Below are positions 31,131 through 39,639 of a stretch of 56,680 nt of DNA, one piece after another. Numbering within the stretch: position 1 is the first letter of the stretch; each line of letters starts with the position of its first letter. The notes under the pieces were generated by a model, which saw only the letters and a list, made by a program, of their open reading frames with translations, was not told where the DNA came from and ran no database searches. The position numbers and the translations under genes were made by a program. Origin of the DNA: a virus; the IMG/VR virus record IMGVR_UViG_3300032893_000055, positions 1-56,680 of that record, one strand, 5' to 3'.

Positions 31131-32429
31131 TTAAGCGCTAAGTTGAACTACGCAGTTCCAACCTGGAGCTGAACAGATCAAGTTACCGTAGTAACCGATA
31201 CGGATCTCCAAAGCGTCTGCGTTTCCTACGCGCAATCCTTCGAGGCCTTCCATCCCATATGTGAGTATGTGAGGCACTTTACCCAAACTTCTAAGCTTCC
31301 AAGTCGACATAGTCAACAAGTAAGCAGTTTGAGGAGGGCACGAACGGTCAGCCAACACAGTAACTCGGCCATAAGCAGACTGGAAAGTAATACCTTCGAA
31401 AGCTACTTCGACTTCGTCATGGTTAACTTGAACGTATTGAACTTTAGCACCTAAAGTGTTAACTAAAGCTGCATAACTAGCGAAATCCATGATACAAAGA
31501 TCAGGTTTTCCGCCTTCACGATTCAAGAATGCTAACGCGTTAGTCATACCTTCTTCGATTGTGAAGCTTTGAGCGTTATAACGTAATCCAGCTAAACGAG
31601 TAGGGTCTGCTGAACGGTTAACACCCCAGAAACTATCGTTAGATGCAGGTGTGCTTACTGGAATCCAAGCGCCCAAACCTGACAAAGCTAAATAGCTAGA
31701 AGTGCTAGAAGCTCCGCCGGCAGGAAGGTCACCGGAAATCGACAAATAAGCTGATCCTGAACCGATAGCCCAGTTACCAGACAAACTAGACGCAGATGCA
31801 GTACCATATATGATACCGTTAGCGCGGTCTACTGCTGTAATAAACACAGTGTCAGACGAAGGAGCACCTCCAGCTGAGCTAGAAGCGACTAGAAGCATTC
31901 CAACCTCGAAAGCAACGATTTGTTGAGCATTGCTTAAAGGAAGAACAGTTCCGCCTGCTACTACACCGTTTTGAGTAGAACTAGATGTAGAAATACCGCG
32001 AGTACCGGTTCCATCGCCAAACAATTCGAAAGCGATGTTATTGGTAATATTGCGGAATCCGCCATCCATTTGAAGTTTGGCAGCATCAACAAACGCACCT
32101 GCATTTGATTTCGTTTGTTCCATTAAAAGGTTTGTAATTGTGACGAGTTGGTAGTCAGAAATTACATAAACGAAAAACGAAGCCAAACTTGTAGGAGTTT
32201 GTTGATTCTGAGCGTTACTGAAACTATGTGAACGACCTTGCGGAGTTCCATATTCCAAGGGAACAGGGATATATTTACCGGCAAACCCGTCTGGTGATTC
32301 ATTTTTAGGAACCAATGCAAGGAATGGATTCTCTTTATAAACGAGATCCTTCATATATTCCTTGTCATCGGTATATAATTCTTTTAGTGCCTGTATCTGA
32401 TTGGCACTATTTGCATAAACTGCTGACAT
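31131..32429 (-). CDS. Major capsid protein
   Basis: 432 aa. 'YTDDKEYMKDLVYKENPFLALVP', 'GKYIPVPLEYGTPQGRSHSFSNAQ', 'YQLVTITNLLMEQTKSNAGAFVDAAKLQMDGGFRNI' and 'FELFGDGTGTRG' form a capsid pattern frequent in environmental podovirus/siphovirus genomes. The C-terminal half ('LDLCIMDFASYAALVNTLGAKVQ', 'GITFQSAYGRVTVLADRSCPP') fits the HK97 A/P domain. It lies downstream of the scaffold gene and ends in the strong terminator. There is no N-terminal protease-cleaved delta domain, consistent with the separate scaffold. SD AAAGGATTTT precedes the start. Confidence 0.9.
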   Translation of the reverse strand: MSAVYANSANQIQALKELYTDDKEYMKDLVYKENPFLALVPKNESPDGFAGKYIPVPLEYGTPQGRSHSFSNAQNQQTPTSLASFFVYVISDYQLVTITNLLMEQTKSNAGAFVDAAKLQMDGGFRNITNNIAFELFGDGTGTRGISTSSSTQNGVVAGGTVLPLSNAQQIVAFEVGMLLVASSSAGGAPSSDTVFITAVDRANGIIYGTASASSLSGNWAIGSGSAYLSISGDLPAGGASSTSSYLALSGLGAWIPVSTPASNDSFWGVNRSADPTRLAGLRYNAQSFTIEEGMTNALAFLNREGGKPDLCIMDFASYAALVNTLGAKVQYVQVNHDEVEVAFEGITFQSAYGRVTVLADRSCPPQTAYLLTMSTWKLRSLGKVPHILTYGMEGLEGLRVGNADALEIRIGYYGNLICSAPGWNCVVQLSA

Positions 32430-32557
32430 TTTAAAATCCTTTGATTTAAAATTAGTTGTTACGCTGTTTACGGAATGTAAACAAACGTTTACCTTATAAA
32501 CGCTTACAGCGCCTTACGACGACTCACTGGTTTACTTGGTGTTAAGGGCTAGTCCTA
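32430..32557 (-). promoter_or_regulatory. Palindrome-rich leader of the capsid gene
   Basis: 128 gene-free bases. TGTTTAC-ggaat-GTAAACA (32465-32483) is a perfect 7-bp inverted repeat. GTAAAC-aaac-GTTTAC (32477-32492) overlaps it, and outer arms CGCTGT/ACAGCG (about 32462 and 32503) can enclose both. This could be an operator for a dimeric regulator or a stabilising 5' stem on the capsid mRNA. No convincing -35/-10 pair was found. Confidence 0.5.
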
Positions 32558-33613
32558 TTACTTAAGTTCACCTTTAAACGCTAAAATAGCTCTTTCCCGT
32601 GCTGACAACTTCCGCCCGGATGAGGCTGCATTAGTTAAAGTTTTCATAGGTTGTGGCTGCTTTGGAGGTACAGATTGTGGCTGCTTTGGAGTTACATTCG
32701 GCTGTAACTTTTTCTGTAACTTTTGGATTTTAGTAAGTTTTAAAGCTTCGTCGACCAGGTAGTTTTCTACTTCGCGGGAAGCTTCTTCAACGGTCATAAG
32801 AATACCGTCTTTTTTATAGACTTCTTCTATAAGCTGTACTACGTCGTTTATAGAGTTAGTAACTTTAATGGTCTCGAATTCTGGATCTTGAGTGACTAAG
32901 TTTTTGACATCCATACGGATTTGGTTTACGGCTGCTTTATATGATTGATCTTGTTGTTCGATTTGTAATTTGCGATACTGTTCGGCTTGATCTTTAAGTG
33001 CCTGGATTTCAGCTTTTAAACCGCTTAATTGGGCATTTAAACGAGGATCTTCGGGTTTTTGGTTAATAATCTGCTGAACTAGATCGTCATATGACACCCC
33101 GGCTTCGGCTAATACGGACATAGGATCTTGTTTAAGACGATCTTGAGGAATAAAGCCTTTTGTTTGAGGAGATTGAGATTGTTGCTGGAAAGCTTCTTCT
33201 TTAGCTTTTAACGCAATTTCACGCTCTTTAAGTTGTCTTTCACGTTGCTGAGCACGTAATCGCATTTGGCGTTCTTGACGCTTGAGGTTTTCAAATTGTT
33301 TTATTGTTTCTGGATCTACTTCAGTTTTAGGTTCTTCAGGGTTTTTAATAGCTACTGGTTGTTCGGGAGTAGATTTAGGAATAGCTTGTAATGCATCGAT
33401 ATTAGGCTCTGGAATAGTTGGTGAAATAGCAGTCATTTCTTCAGGCGATACCGACGAAGGATTAGCTACTGGGTGTTCGGCTTGTTGTGGAGCTTGGGAA
33501 GGAGCTGAAGCTTGTTGCCCCATAAAAGCGTTAATAGCTCTAGCCCGAGCGTCTGTGTTGTGAGTAGTTGTTTGCTGAATGGCTTGCGGTCCTGCTACTG
33601 GTTGGATTTTCAT
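32558..33613 (-). CDS. Scaffolding protein
   Basis: 351 aa. Pro/Gln-rich N-terminus (1-95), then a long charged coiled coil: 'FENLKRQERQMRLRAQQRERQLKEREIALKAKEEAFQQQ' (about 105-145) and further helices to 270. The C-terminus is basic ('SGRKLSARERAILAFKG'), the usual capsid-binding end. Position between portal and capsid genes and composition fit a scaffold removed during head maturation. It starts just after the portal stop with SD AAGGAAAG. Confidence 0.85.
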   Translation of the reverse strand: MKIQPVAGPQAIQQTTTHNTDARARAINAFMGQQASAPSQAPQQAEHPVANPSSVSPEEMTAISPTIPEPNIDALQAIPKSTPEQPVAIKNPEEPKTEVDPETIKQFENLKRQERQMRLRAQQRERQLKEREIALKAKEEAFQQQSQSPQTKGFIPQDRLKQDPMSVLAEAGVSYDDLVQQIINQKPEDPRLNAQLSGLKAEIQALKDQAEQYRKLQIEQQDQSYKAAVNQIRMDVKNLVTQDPEFETIKVTNSINDVVQLIEEVYKKDGILMTVEEASREVENYLVDEALKLTKIQKLQKKLQPNVTPKQPQSVPPKQPQPMKTLTNAASSGRKLSARERAILAFKGELK

Positions 33614-33625
33614 AACTTTCCTTGT

Positions 33626-35512
33626 TTATTGTCCTTGTGGGTTAGTGTTTGGTACTAATGGTGATTGTGGTAAAGGCTGCGGGTTAGCTTGTGGTGTCGG
33701 TTGCATAGGTTGTGGAGGTATCGCAGCTTGTTTTAAAGTTTGTACTTGGGCAAAAAAGTCTCGTAATAACTGGGCTTTAGATTCTTCTAGTTTAGCTTGA
33801 CTATATAAATTGATATACTGGGTCGTGAGCTGGGTAGCTAACTGGAGGTCCATAAACGGATCAGGAGGCGTGTATTTACCTTCTTCGATGATTTCGTCTA
33901 AAATTTGGAATATACGTTCTTCACCGGCATTAGCTAATTTTTCGATGGATTCGAGGTCTGGGTAGTCTAAAAGTCTACGGCCTTCCTGAAGGCTTATCAT
34001 CCCGGCCTGGACCATTTCTGTAATTTTAGCAAGTCGGCCAGCTGGGTCTTTAGGTAATGAAGACTGCGTGTAACACTGGATAACGAATTTGTCTTCGACG
34101 AGGTCGGCTGCTTTGAGATTGATTTCTTTAATCGTGTTCTTGTTTGGATATACTGTGGAGTAACGCCCGTCTCTTTCAGCGATGTCTCGTGCGAGATCAA
34201 TAATCTGATAGGCCAAATCAATAAAAAAATTATCGTACCTGCGAGATAAACTAGCAAACCTGTCTGTACTAATGTCATCGTAAGTCCTTATAGCTTCGCC
34301 TGAATTAAGTCCTGAAGGTTTTTGGCTAGAAGCTTGTAAAGCTGATACACCGCATTGCTGGTATCCGTAGGCTATTAGTTTGTCTCGTTCAGCGTATAAT
34401 TCAGCTGCGTTAGATTGAGGGGTCTCAAACATAGGCTTAATACCACGGTATTTGATGATAGATCCTATTTCGTTGTTAAAATGCGCTGAACTGACTTTAG
34501 ACCCGTCTTCTACGAATATGCGTGGTACCCCTACCAGTTTAATAGAACGGCTTATAGTGAATAATAAGCTGTTTAATTCGAGTTGTGTGCCCATTAATTG
34601 TTCAGCTAATCCTTGAGCCCAGAATCCTAACAATCTAGGTGAATAATGGAGGAATGTAAAAGGGAATCTGTCTTTTACATATGGTTCGTCTATTAAGAAG
34701 CCTGAAGAAATAGCTAACGTATGTCTACCGTCTTTAGCTAGTTTACCTGATCTTAGATGCCAGCCTTCTACGCACATTACTAAGTCTGAAACGGTTTTAG
34801 ACGTATCCGGTGAATTATCGGCATAAGCTTTAGTAGCTATTTCGATTTTATCTTTAAATTCTGGGAAGTTAGCCATTAATACTTCGCGGTCTACGAGTTT
34901 CATACGGTATATTTGTCTAGGTTCGCCGTATATCGCTTCATTAGGGTCTATAAGCAGTTCAGTTAATAGAACGCGCTCCATAGCTACCCGGCAGTCTTGG
35001 TCTTCGTATACGTGCATTATGCCGGTTCCTTGGACTAATGCATCTCGGAGGATAGTAGAAGCTTTTTCATAGGTTTTACAGCTATAAAACTCACCTTGAA
35101 CGAAATTATTAAGCTTTTTACCTAATGTACGTTGTTTATAATCCCCGCCATTAGTAAGGAACACCGGCTGGGGACGAGACTGAGTTATACGAGACACTAG
35201 CGTGTCTGTGGCTGACTGCACTAAGTTGAATGTAGGGCGTTCTTGAGGAAGTCCTGTAGTTTGATCCATTTTAGAAATGTTATTACCGGCGAAGCTGTAT
35301 AAGCTCTGGTTACCATAAAGTCTAGCAAAAATAGCTGTTTGGCGGTATCTATAAGCTTGGGTTTCTTTTAAATGGGCAGCTATAGTAAGCATTAACGCAG
35401 CGGCCTTGTTAGCATCTTTTTCTAGCCACCATTGAGCTAACGTAAGACTATCAGTTTGCTGTTTAGTCTTAAACGTTATTCTAGACTTAGGTTGTGTGGG
35501 AGTTACTTTCAC
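33626..35512 (-). CDS. Portal protein
   Basis: 628 aa. 'RYRQTAIFARLYGNQSLYSFAG', 'NLVQSATDTLVSRITQSRPQPVFLTNGGDYKQR', 'ILRDALVQGTGIMHVYED', 'PFTFLHYSPRLLGFWAQGLAEQLMGTQLELNSL', 'GLNSGEAIRTYDDISTDRF' are typical podovirus portal blocks. The C-terminus has a Gln/Pro-rich tail (about 590-628). It forms the dodecameric DNA channel and docks the terminase and adaptor. The gene is next to the scaffold and follows a 92-aa gene common in podoviruses. Confidence 0.9.
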   Translation of the reverse strand: MKVTPTQPKSRITFKTKQQTDSLTLAQWWLEKDANKAAALMLTIAAHLKETQAYRYRQTAIFARLYGNQSLYSFAGNNISKMDQTTGLPQERPTFNLVQSATDTLVSRITQSRPQPVFLTNGGDYKQRTLGKKLNNFVQGEFYSCKTYEKASTILRDALVQGTGIMHVYEDQDCRVAMERVLLTELLIDPNEAIYGEPRQIYRMKLVDREVLMANFPEFKDKIEIATKAYADNSPDTSKTVSDLVMCVEGWHLRSGKLAKDGRHTLAISSGFLIDEPYVKDRFPFTFLHYSPRLLGFWAQGLAEQLMGTQLELNSLLFTISRSIKLVGVPRIFVEDGSKVSSAHFNNEIGSIIKYRGIKPMFETPQSNAAELYAERDKLIAYGYQQCGVSALQASSQKPSGLNSGEAIRTYDDISTDRFASLSRRYDNFFIDLAYQIIDLARDIAERDGRYSTVYPNKNTIKEINLKAADLVEDKFVIQCYTQSSLPKDPAGRLAKITEMVQAGMISLQEGRRLLDYPDLESIEKLANAGEERIFQILDEIIEEGKYTPPDPFMDLQLATQLTTQYINLYSQAKLEESKAQLLRDFFAQVQTLKQAAIPPQPMQPTPQANPQPLPQSPLVPNTNPQGQ

Positions 35513-35524
35513 GTCAACTTCCTA

Positions 35525-35803
35525 TTAGTTTTTAGTTAAGCCTTCTTGCTCTTGAACTGACCACATCAGTAGTTGTTCTTCCGTTAACTCGTCTGGCATA
35601 GGCGGTACAGGTACTTGTGTGTCTGCTGTAATCCCGCCTGGGGCGTAAGTAGTTGATTCTTCTAATTTTAACGCTTTATTAGAATACCGCATAGGTTTAG
35701 GGCCTAGATGAAATTCTACGTTATCAATACGGATTGAATCGACTCCTGATTTTCTGCACAATTGAATTACTTTTTGTAGATCTTTGATGTTTTCTAATTT
35801 CAT
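35525..35803 (-). CDS. Small conserved head-module protein, 92 aa
   Basis: 'LQKVIQLCRKSGVDSIRIDNVEFHLG' (about 9-34) followed by a Pro-rich linker and 'DELTEEQLLMWSVQEQ'. This order (a short 'specific residue' alpha/beta element plus acidic 'ExLxMWS' tail) is common next to podovirus portals. The role is unknown; a head-packaging accessory is likely from position. Confidence 0.6.
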   Translation of the reverse strand: MKLENIKDLQKVIQLCRKSGVDSIRIDNVEFHLGPKPMRYSNKALKLEESTTYAPGGITADTQVPVPPMPDELTEEQLLMWSVQEQEGLTKN

Positions 35804-35811
35804 TCAAACCT

Positions 35812-36954
35812 TTAAAATTGTCGGTGTTTCATTTTACGACGGATAGATTCGACCATATCATGTTTATCTGATTCGTGGTCTTCCCTAGGATCGTTATGCA
35901 TTTGTTCATCTTCAGGTCGGTCTAATTCATCTAACCCTTCAGATTCACTATAGTTTTCTTTTTTAAGAGCTTCAAAAGACAAATCATCTTCGATGTTAGG
36001 GTCTTCATCAGCGTTACGGCTAAGGTCTACTTCGCCACCTTCAGCCATTTTTACTGGGTAACCTGGATCACCTGACATGCTTTCTTGCTTACGCTTCATT
36101 CTGGCCATAACAGCCGCAGCGATTGAATTTTGGTGTTCTTCTTGTTCTTCGTCTTCAGGCTGTTCCATCATGTCGTGGTGAATATCAACTTCACCGCCTT
36201 GAGCGTAAAGTTTACGTTGATATTTGTTATGTGGGTGTTCCATGTCTGGGACTGCTGGACCTTGTCGGTTTTGACCTTCTTCGTCATGTTCTTCGGCATA
36301 CATATCGCCTTCGTCATGACTAGGTGTAAGGTCTTCGATATCATCCATGTATTTGTTTTCATGAGGATGTTCGTCTGAACTTTCAATCATACCGCCTTTA
36401 GCGTAAGGCTTTTTATGAGTACTATGTTCTGGTGCCATGTCTGGGGATTTACCCATTTTTTTGGCGTCTTCTTCTTTAGTCCAGTCTTGAGGATGAGATT
36501 CTGATTCTGGTTTAGCCATTTCTTGTAAATGACGCTCGATGTCGGCAAGTTTTGAGTTTATATGACTAGAAGGGATTTCGTCTGATTGTCCTTGGCGTTT
36601 AGCTTTGATTACTGAGGATTGTACCATTTTAGGCTGGCTAAGTGGTTGAATTTTAGGTTTTTGAGCCATTTTGTCTTCAGGAGCGTTTGTCCAATTTGTA
36701 TGCATTAATGGCTTTTTTTGTTCATTATGGTGAACTTCTTTAGAATCATGGTATGCGTCGTTTGGCATAGGACGTTTTTCATCGTGTGCGGAGATTTCAC
36801 CGCCTTCAGCCATCTTTTTTTTCTGAGCTTTACGTTTAACTGAATAAGCGATAGCTAAGTTTTGGGCTCTGTGCTCCGGTCCTGGATGAGCTTCCATTTC
36901 AGCTTTAACGTTGTGTTCAAAAGCTTTTTTAGACTTACCGTGAATTAATGGCAT
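35812..36954 (-). CDS. Acidic late protein with four GGEV motifs
   Basis: 380 aa from ATG 36954, six bases after GAGGAG; a GTG at 36966 is the only upstream alternative. Residues 1-42 match a small phage domain (GKSKKAFEHNVKAEME...QNLAIAYSVKRKA). The rest is disordered, His/Glu/Asp/Met-rich and acidic, punctuated by MAEGGEI (48), YAKGGMI (184), YAQGGEV (250) and MAEGGEV (303). The same motif occurs in three other late proteins. The function is unknown; possible roles are assembly tag, decoration or head filling. Confidence 0.6.
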   Translation of the reverse strand: MPLIHGKSKKAFEHNVKAEMEAHPGPEHRAQNLAIAYSVKRKAQKKKMAEGGEISAHDEKRPMPNDAYHDSKEVHHNEQKKPLMHTNWTNAPEDKMAQKPKIQPLSQPKMVQSSVIKAKRQGQSDEIPSSHINSKLADIERHLQEMAKPESESHPQDWTKEEDAKKMGKSPDMAPEHSTHKKPYAKGGMIESSDEHPHENKYMDDIEDLTPSHDEGDMYAEEHDEEGQNRQGPAVPDMEHPHNKYQRKLYAQGGEVDIHHDMMEQPEDEEQEEHQNSIAAAVMARMKRKQESMSGDPGYPVKMAEGGEVDLSRNADEDPNIEDDLSFEALKKENYSESEGLDELDRPEDEQMHNDPREDHESDKHDMVESIRRKMKHRQF

Positions 36955-36955
36955 G

Positions 36956-37210
36956 TTACTCCTCACCTTTTTCTATGTGTTCACCTTCGTGGTGAGGTTG
37001 TTCTTCCATTTCTTGGAATAGATCTTTTAAAGCTTGTGTAGCAGCTTTAACGTCTTTTGAATGAATTGCATGTATAAGTTCTTCGACGCATTCTTCCATG
37101 TAATTTTTAGATTCACTAGTGTTTTCACTAGGTTCTACGGTGTCAGGATTTCGGTGTTTTATGATTACAGTGGCGATTCCAGCGTCTTTCTTTTTAAGAA
37201 AAGGTAGCAT
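36956..37210 (-). CDS. Hypothetical protein, 84 aa
   Basis: Not recognised. 'MEECVEELIHAIHSKDVKAATQALKDLFQEMEEQP' is an amphipathic helical hairpin of the type seen in small head-module proteins. The termini are charged. It starts with SD AAGGAG, directly behind the 25-bp motif copy C, and overlaps the next start closely. Confidence 0.6.
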   Translation of the reverse strand: MLPFLKKKDAGIATVIIKHRNPDTVEPSENTSESKNYMEECVEELIHAIHSKDVKAATQALKDLFQEMEEQPHHEGEHIEKGEE

Positions 37211-37224
37211 TTAAGACTCCTTGG

Positions 37225-37249
37225 CCTCAGGTTAGTCAAAATGTCCATT
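37225..37249 (-). repeat. 25-bp late-region motif, copy C
   Basis: Minus strand reads ATGGACATTTTGACTA, then A, then CCTGAGGC, identical to copy A. It lies in the 75-base spacer between the terminase and the 84-aa gene, a few bases before the SD. Confidence 0.8.
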
Positions 37250-37285
37250 ACTTGATAAAATACGTTGATTTAACGTTAAATTGCG

Positions 37286-38734
37286 TTAAAATTCATCAAA
37301 TTCGCCGTTTAGCCATTTTTGATGTTCTTGTTCTTTTAAATGACCTTCTAGTTCAGCCTCGAACATTTTGTCTTCTTGTTGGTCGGCCCATTCTTTGGTA
37401 CCCCATTTGGGGTATTGAGGTTTAGGAGGTTCATAAGCGTAAGCAGGACTAAGTTTAAACGCGTATAACACTGCATCGATAATATCTGAGTGATATCGAG
37501 AGCTTACTACTATTCTGTCAGGTTTTGATTTATCTCTATCAATTTCAACTAGATACGAGTCTTGTACGAACTTAGAATCAGATTTAGCTTTAAGCTTACC
37601 GGTGCGTAAAGCATCGTTCATTAATTCTATGTTTTCCATTTTTCTGGTTTTATCAGCGGCTTCTACCGGGATTTGATATCGACGTATGATTTCTTCGCCG
37701 ATTTTTTTACCTAAACCGCCCATATCCATGACCATTTTGATTATGTCGTATTTTTGTTGAAGTATTTGAATTTGTTGAACTAATTCGGTTATACCTTGTT
37801 TAGGAGTAACTACTTCTTCGACTAGATAAGTCATAGGATCATCATCTGAATACCCTAATACGGCTAATGCGTCAGCGTCTTTGTATCCGATATCGATTCC
37901 TAATACATAGTGGTACTTGTTTTTTGCAGGTAAATCGAAATAATGGTTTTTGTTAGAATCGTAATGTATAAGTAATGAATCTGAATCTAATACCCATTTG
38001 CCGAACCACTCTCGTTGTATACTAGGGTCGTTTATAGTCGTTCCTCGGCGTCGCATTTCTCGATCAAATACCTGTTGGTGGGTCATTTTAGAAGTGATCG
38101 GTATGAACGGGTTGTCCCAAAACGTCCAATGATGCTTCGCCCATTCTTTTGACAAGACAGCGCATTCGTGGAAATAGCCCGTTGGAACCGGACCTGGAGT
38201 GCCAATAAGACAAAGAGACCCCGCGTAGTCAATAAGAGCGGGACCAATAATATCATCGATAAGATCTTTAATATACTCACGAAAGCTTTGGCACTCATCA
38301 ATATAACAAAGTTTGATAGGTAAACCACGAAATTTTTCAATTTCTGTCGCATCTTTAGCTCCTACGATATAAATTACTGCACCATTTTGGAATGTTATTG
38401 ATAGTTCTAAATCATTTATTTTAGTTTTAAGATCAAAATTTTTAATGATTTTTTTGAATTCTTTCCAAATAATACGTTTGCCGCTTGTTCCTGACAAAGT
38501 TATGTATAAATTAGTAGAATCCTTATTATTTATAGCAGTGTGTATTAAATGAGCCGCACAAGCTATTGTTTTACCGGCGCGGCGCGAACATACCGCTACT
38601 TTAAAAGGTGCAGGATCTTCGACAAAAGCAAGTTGTTTATCAAACAAAAATTGAGTGATATTAAACTGACGGCCATAAAACTTGTCTATGTCCGCTTGTG
38701 GTGTTTCTTGCTTAGGTCGAATTATTCGTTTCAC
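37286..38734 (-). CDS. Terminase large subunit
   Basis: 482 aa. ATPase: Walker A-like CSRRAGKT (49-56), Walker B YIDEC (144-148), coupling motif 'LCLIGTPGP' near 175. Nuclease: Asp281 in 'GIDIGYKDADAL', Asp337 in 'VMDMGG', and 'YHSDIIDAVLYAF' near 425, giving an RNase H-type active site. Length fits the usual range. It packages DNA into the prohead through the portal. The start overlaps the stop of the 83-aa gene (ATGA). Confidence 0.92.
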   Translation of the reverse strand: MKRIIRPKQETPQADIDKFYGRQFNITQFLFDKQLAFVEDPAPFKVAVCSRRAGKTIACAAHLIHTAINNKDSTNLYITLSGTSGKRIIWKEFKKIIKNFDLKTKINDLELSITFQNGAVIYIVGAKDATEIEKFRGLPIKLCYIDECQSFREYIKDLIDDIIGPALIDYAGSLCLIGTPGPVPTGYFHECAVLSKEWAKHHWTFWDNPFIPITSKMTHQQVFDREMRRRGTTINDPSIQREWFGKWVLDSDSLLIHYDSNKNHYFDLPAKNKYHYVLGIDIGYKDADALAVLGYSDDDPMTYLVEEVVTPKQGITELVQQIQILQQKYDIIKMVMDMGGLGKKIGEEIIRRYQIPVEAADKTRKMENIELMNDALRTGKLKAKSDSKFVQDSYLVEIDRDKSKPDRIVVSSRYHSDIIDAVLYAFKLSPAYAYEPPKPQYPKWGTKEWADQQEDKMFEAELEGHLKEQEHQKWLNGEFDEF

Positions 38735-38982
38735 ACAGGCTCAGCTAAAATGAAATGAGATACGTTAGTCATCGGAATAACGATTTCAACGGGTTTTTTA
38801 GATACTTTAGCTGTTAAGCTTAATAATAAAAAAGAACCTGTTTCAGGCGATGACAATAAAGCCATATCGAATTTACGATCTTGACTAAATTCTGACCTAT
38901 CTAATGTTGCTTTAAGTTGACCTACATCTTTGACGAATACTGGGTTGTGTAGGACTGCGTATGTTACTTTAGTTTTGAGCAC
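38731..38982 (-). CDS. Hypothetical protein, 83 aa, GTG start
   Basis: I place the start at GTG 38982, seven bases after GGAG; the ATG at 39018 would overlap the preceding gene by 50 bases. Beta-rich: 'KVTYAVLHNPVF', 'FDMALLSSPETGSFLLLSLTAKV', 'PVEIVIPMTNVSHFIL'. Unknown function. It is coupled to the terminase gene, so a packaging accessory is likely. Confidence 0.55.
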   Translation of the reverse strand: MLKTKVTYAVLHNPVFVKDVGQLKATLDRSEFSQDRKFDMALLSSPETGSFLLLSLTAKVSKKPVEIVIPMTNVSHFILAEPV

Positions 38983-39208
38983 TTGGGGTCTCCTGTGTTT
39001 GAGTTTGTTTTTGTGCATTTAGTTCTTTACGTGCGGCTGCTTCGCGGTTAATAGCTTCGAGTCTGTTATTGATATAATCCAGTTCTTTAGAATAAATTCT
39101 AATTTGATATTGTAACAATCCCGCTCTAAAACAGCGTTCACTGTTTTCTCTTTCGATTTCTTCCAATTCTCTAGGTACTGAAAGCTTTTTTCCTTGTTTT
39201 TTAGACAT
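38969..39208 (-). CDS. Hypothetical helical protein, 79 aa
   Basis: Not recognised. Mostly one or two long charged helices ('LEEIERENSERCFRAGLLQYQIRIYSKELDYINNRLEAINREAAARKEL') with a Gln/Thr-rich end. It resembles small coiled-coil proteins encoded near terminases. Overlaps the GTG-start gene by 14 bases. Confidence 0.55.
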   Translation of the reverse strand: MSKKQGKKLSVPRELEEIERENSERCFRAGLLQYQIRIYSKELDYINNRLEAINREAAARKELNAQKQTQTQETPSAQN

Positions 39209-39216
39209 ATGACTCC

Positions 39217-39639
39217 TTATTTTATTGCAAATGGGTTAAAAACGATGTTTGGAAACTTTTGTTTGACTAAATCTTTAGTAGAATCAGTAAGATGTGTTAC
39301 ATATGTAGGAAACTGAGGAAGCAAGTTAGTTCCTACACGTTTGTTACGCCAATCTTTTTTTACATACACCCACATAATGCCTTGGTAGTCAGCGCTGAGT
39401 ATGCTGTATCCAATGATTATGGAATGATCGTCAGAAGGACATGCTATTTTAACAGTAAAATTAGGACTATTGATGAAATGCTCGATTACTTGTTTGTAAT
39501 TCTGCATAAACACCGATTTATCGATCATGTTGAACCAAGAATTGCCATAATAATTGCCGTTAAGAAAACTAGCAATAATAAAGTTCTTATCAAGTTCCTG
39601 CATGTCTCTGATGTCATATAACCCTGTAAAATCTGTCAT
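39217..39639 (-). CDS. GNAT-fold acetyltransferase-like protein
   Basis: 140 aa from ATG 39639, which forms ATGA with the upstream stop. The GNAT order is visible: 'SIIIGYSILSADYQGIMWVYVKKDWRNKRVGTNLL' contains the strand 4, the 'V(k)(k)xxRxxxVGxxLL' acetyl-CoA loop and helix 3. It is more complete than the 145-aa GNAT-like protein in the tail module. This protein occurs near terminases in several podoviruses; the substrate is unknown. Confidence 0.7.
   Translation of the reverse strand: MTDFTGLYDIRDMQELDKNFIIASFLNGNYYGNSWFNMIDKSVFMQNYKQVIEHFINSPNFTVKIACPSDDHSIIIGYSILSADYQGIMWVYVKKDWRNKRVGTNLLPQFPTYVTHLTDSTKDLVKQKFPNIVFNPFAIK

Noticed and set aside
11220-37249. 25-bp motif as ordinary sigma70 promoters (contains TTGACT)
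   Set aside because: No acceptable -10 lies 16-18 bases downstream in any of the three copies, so I list it as an unexplained motif.
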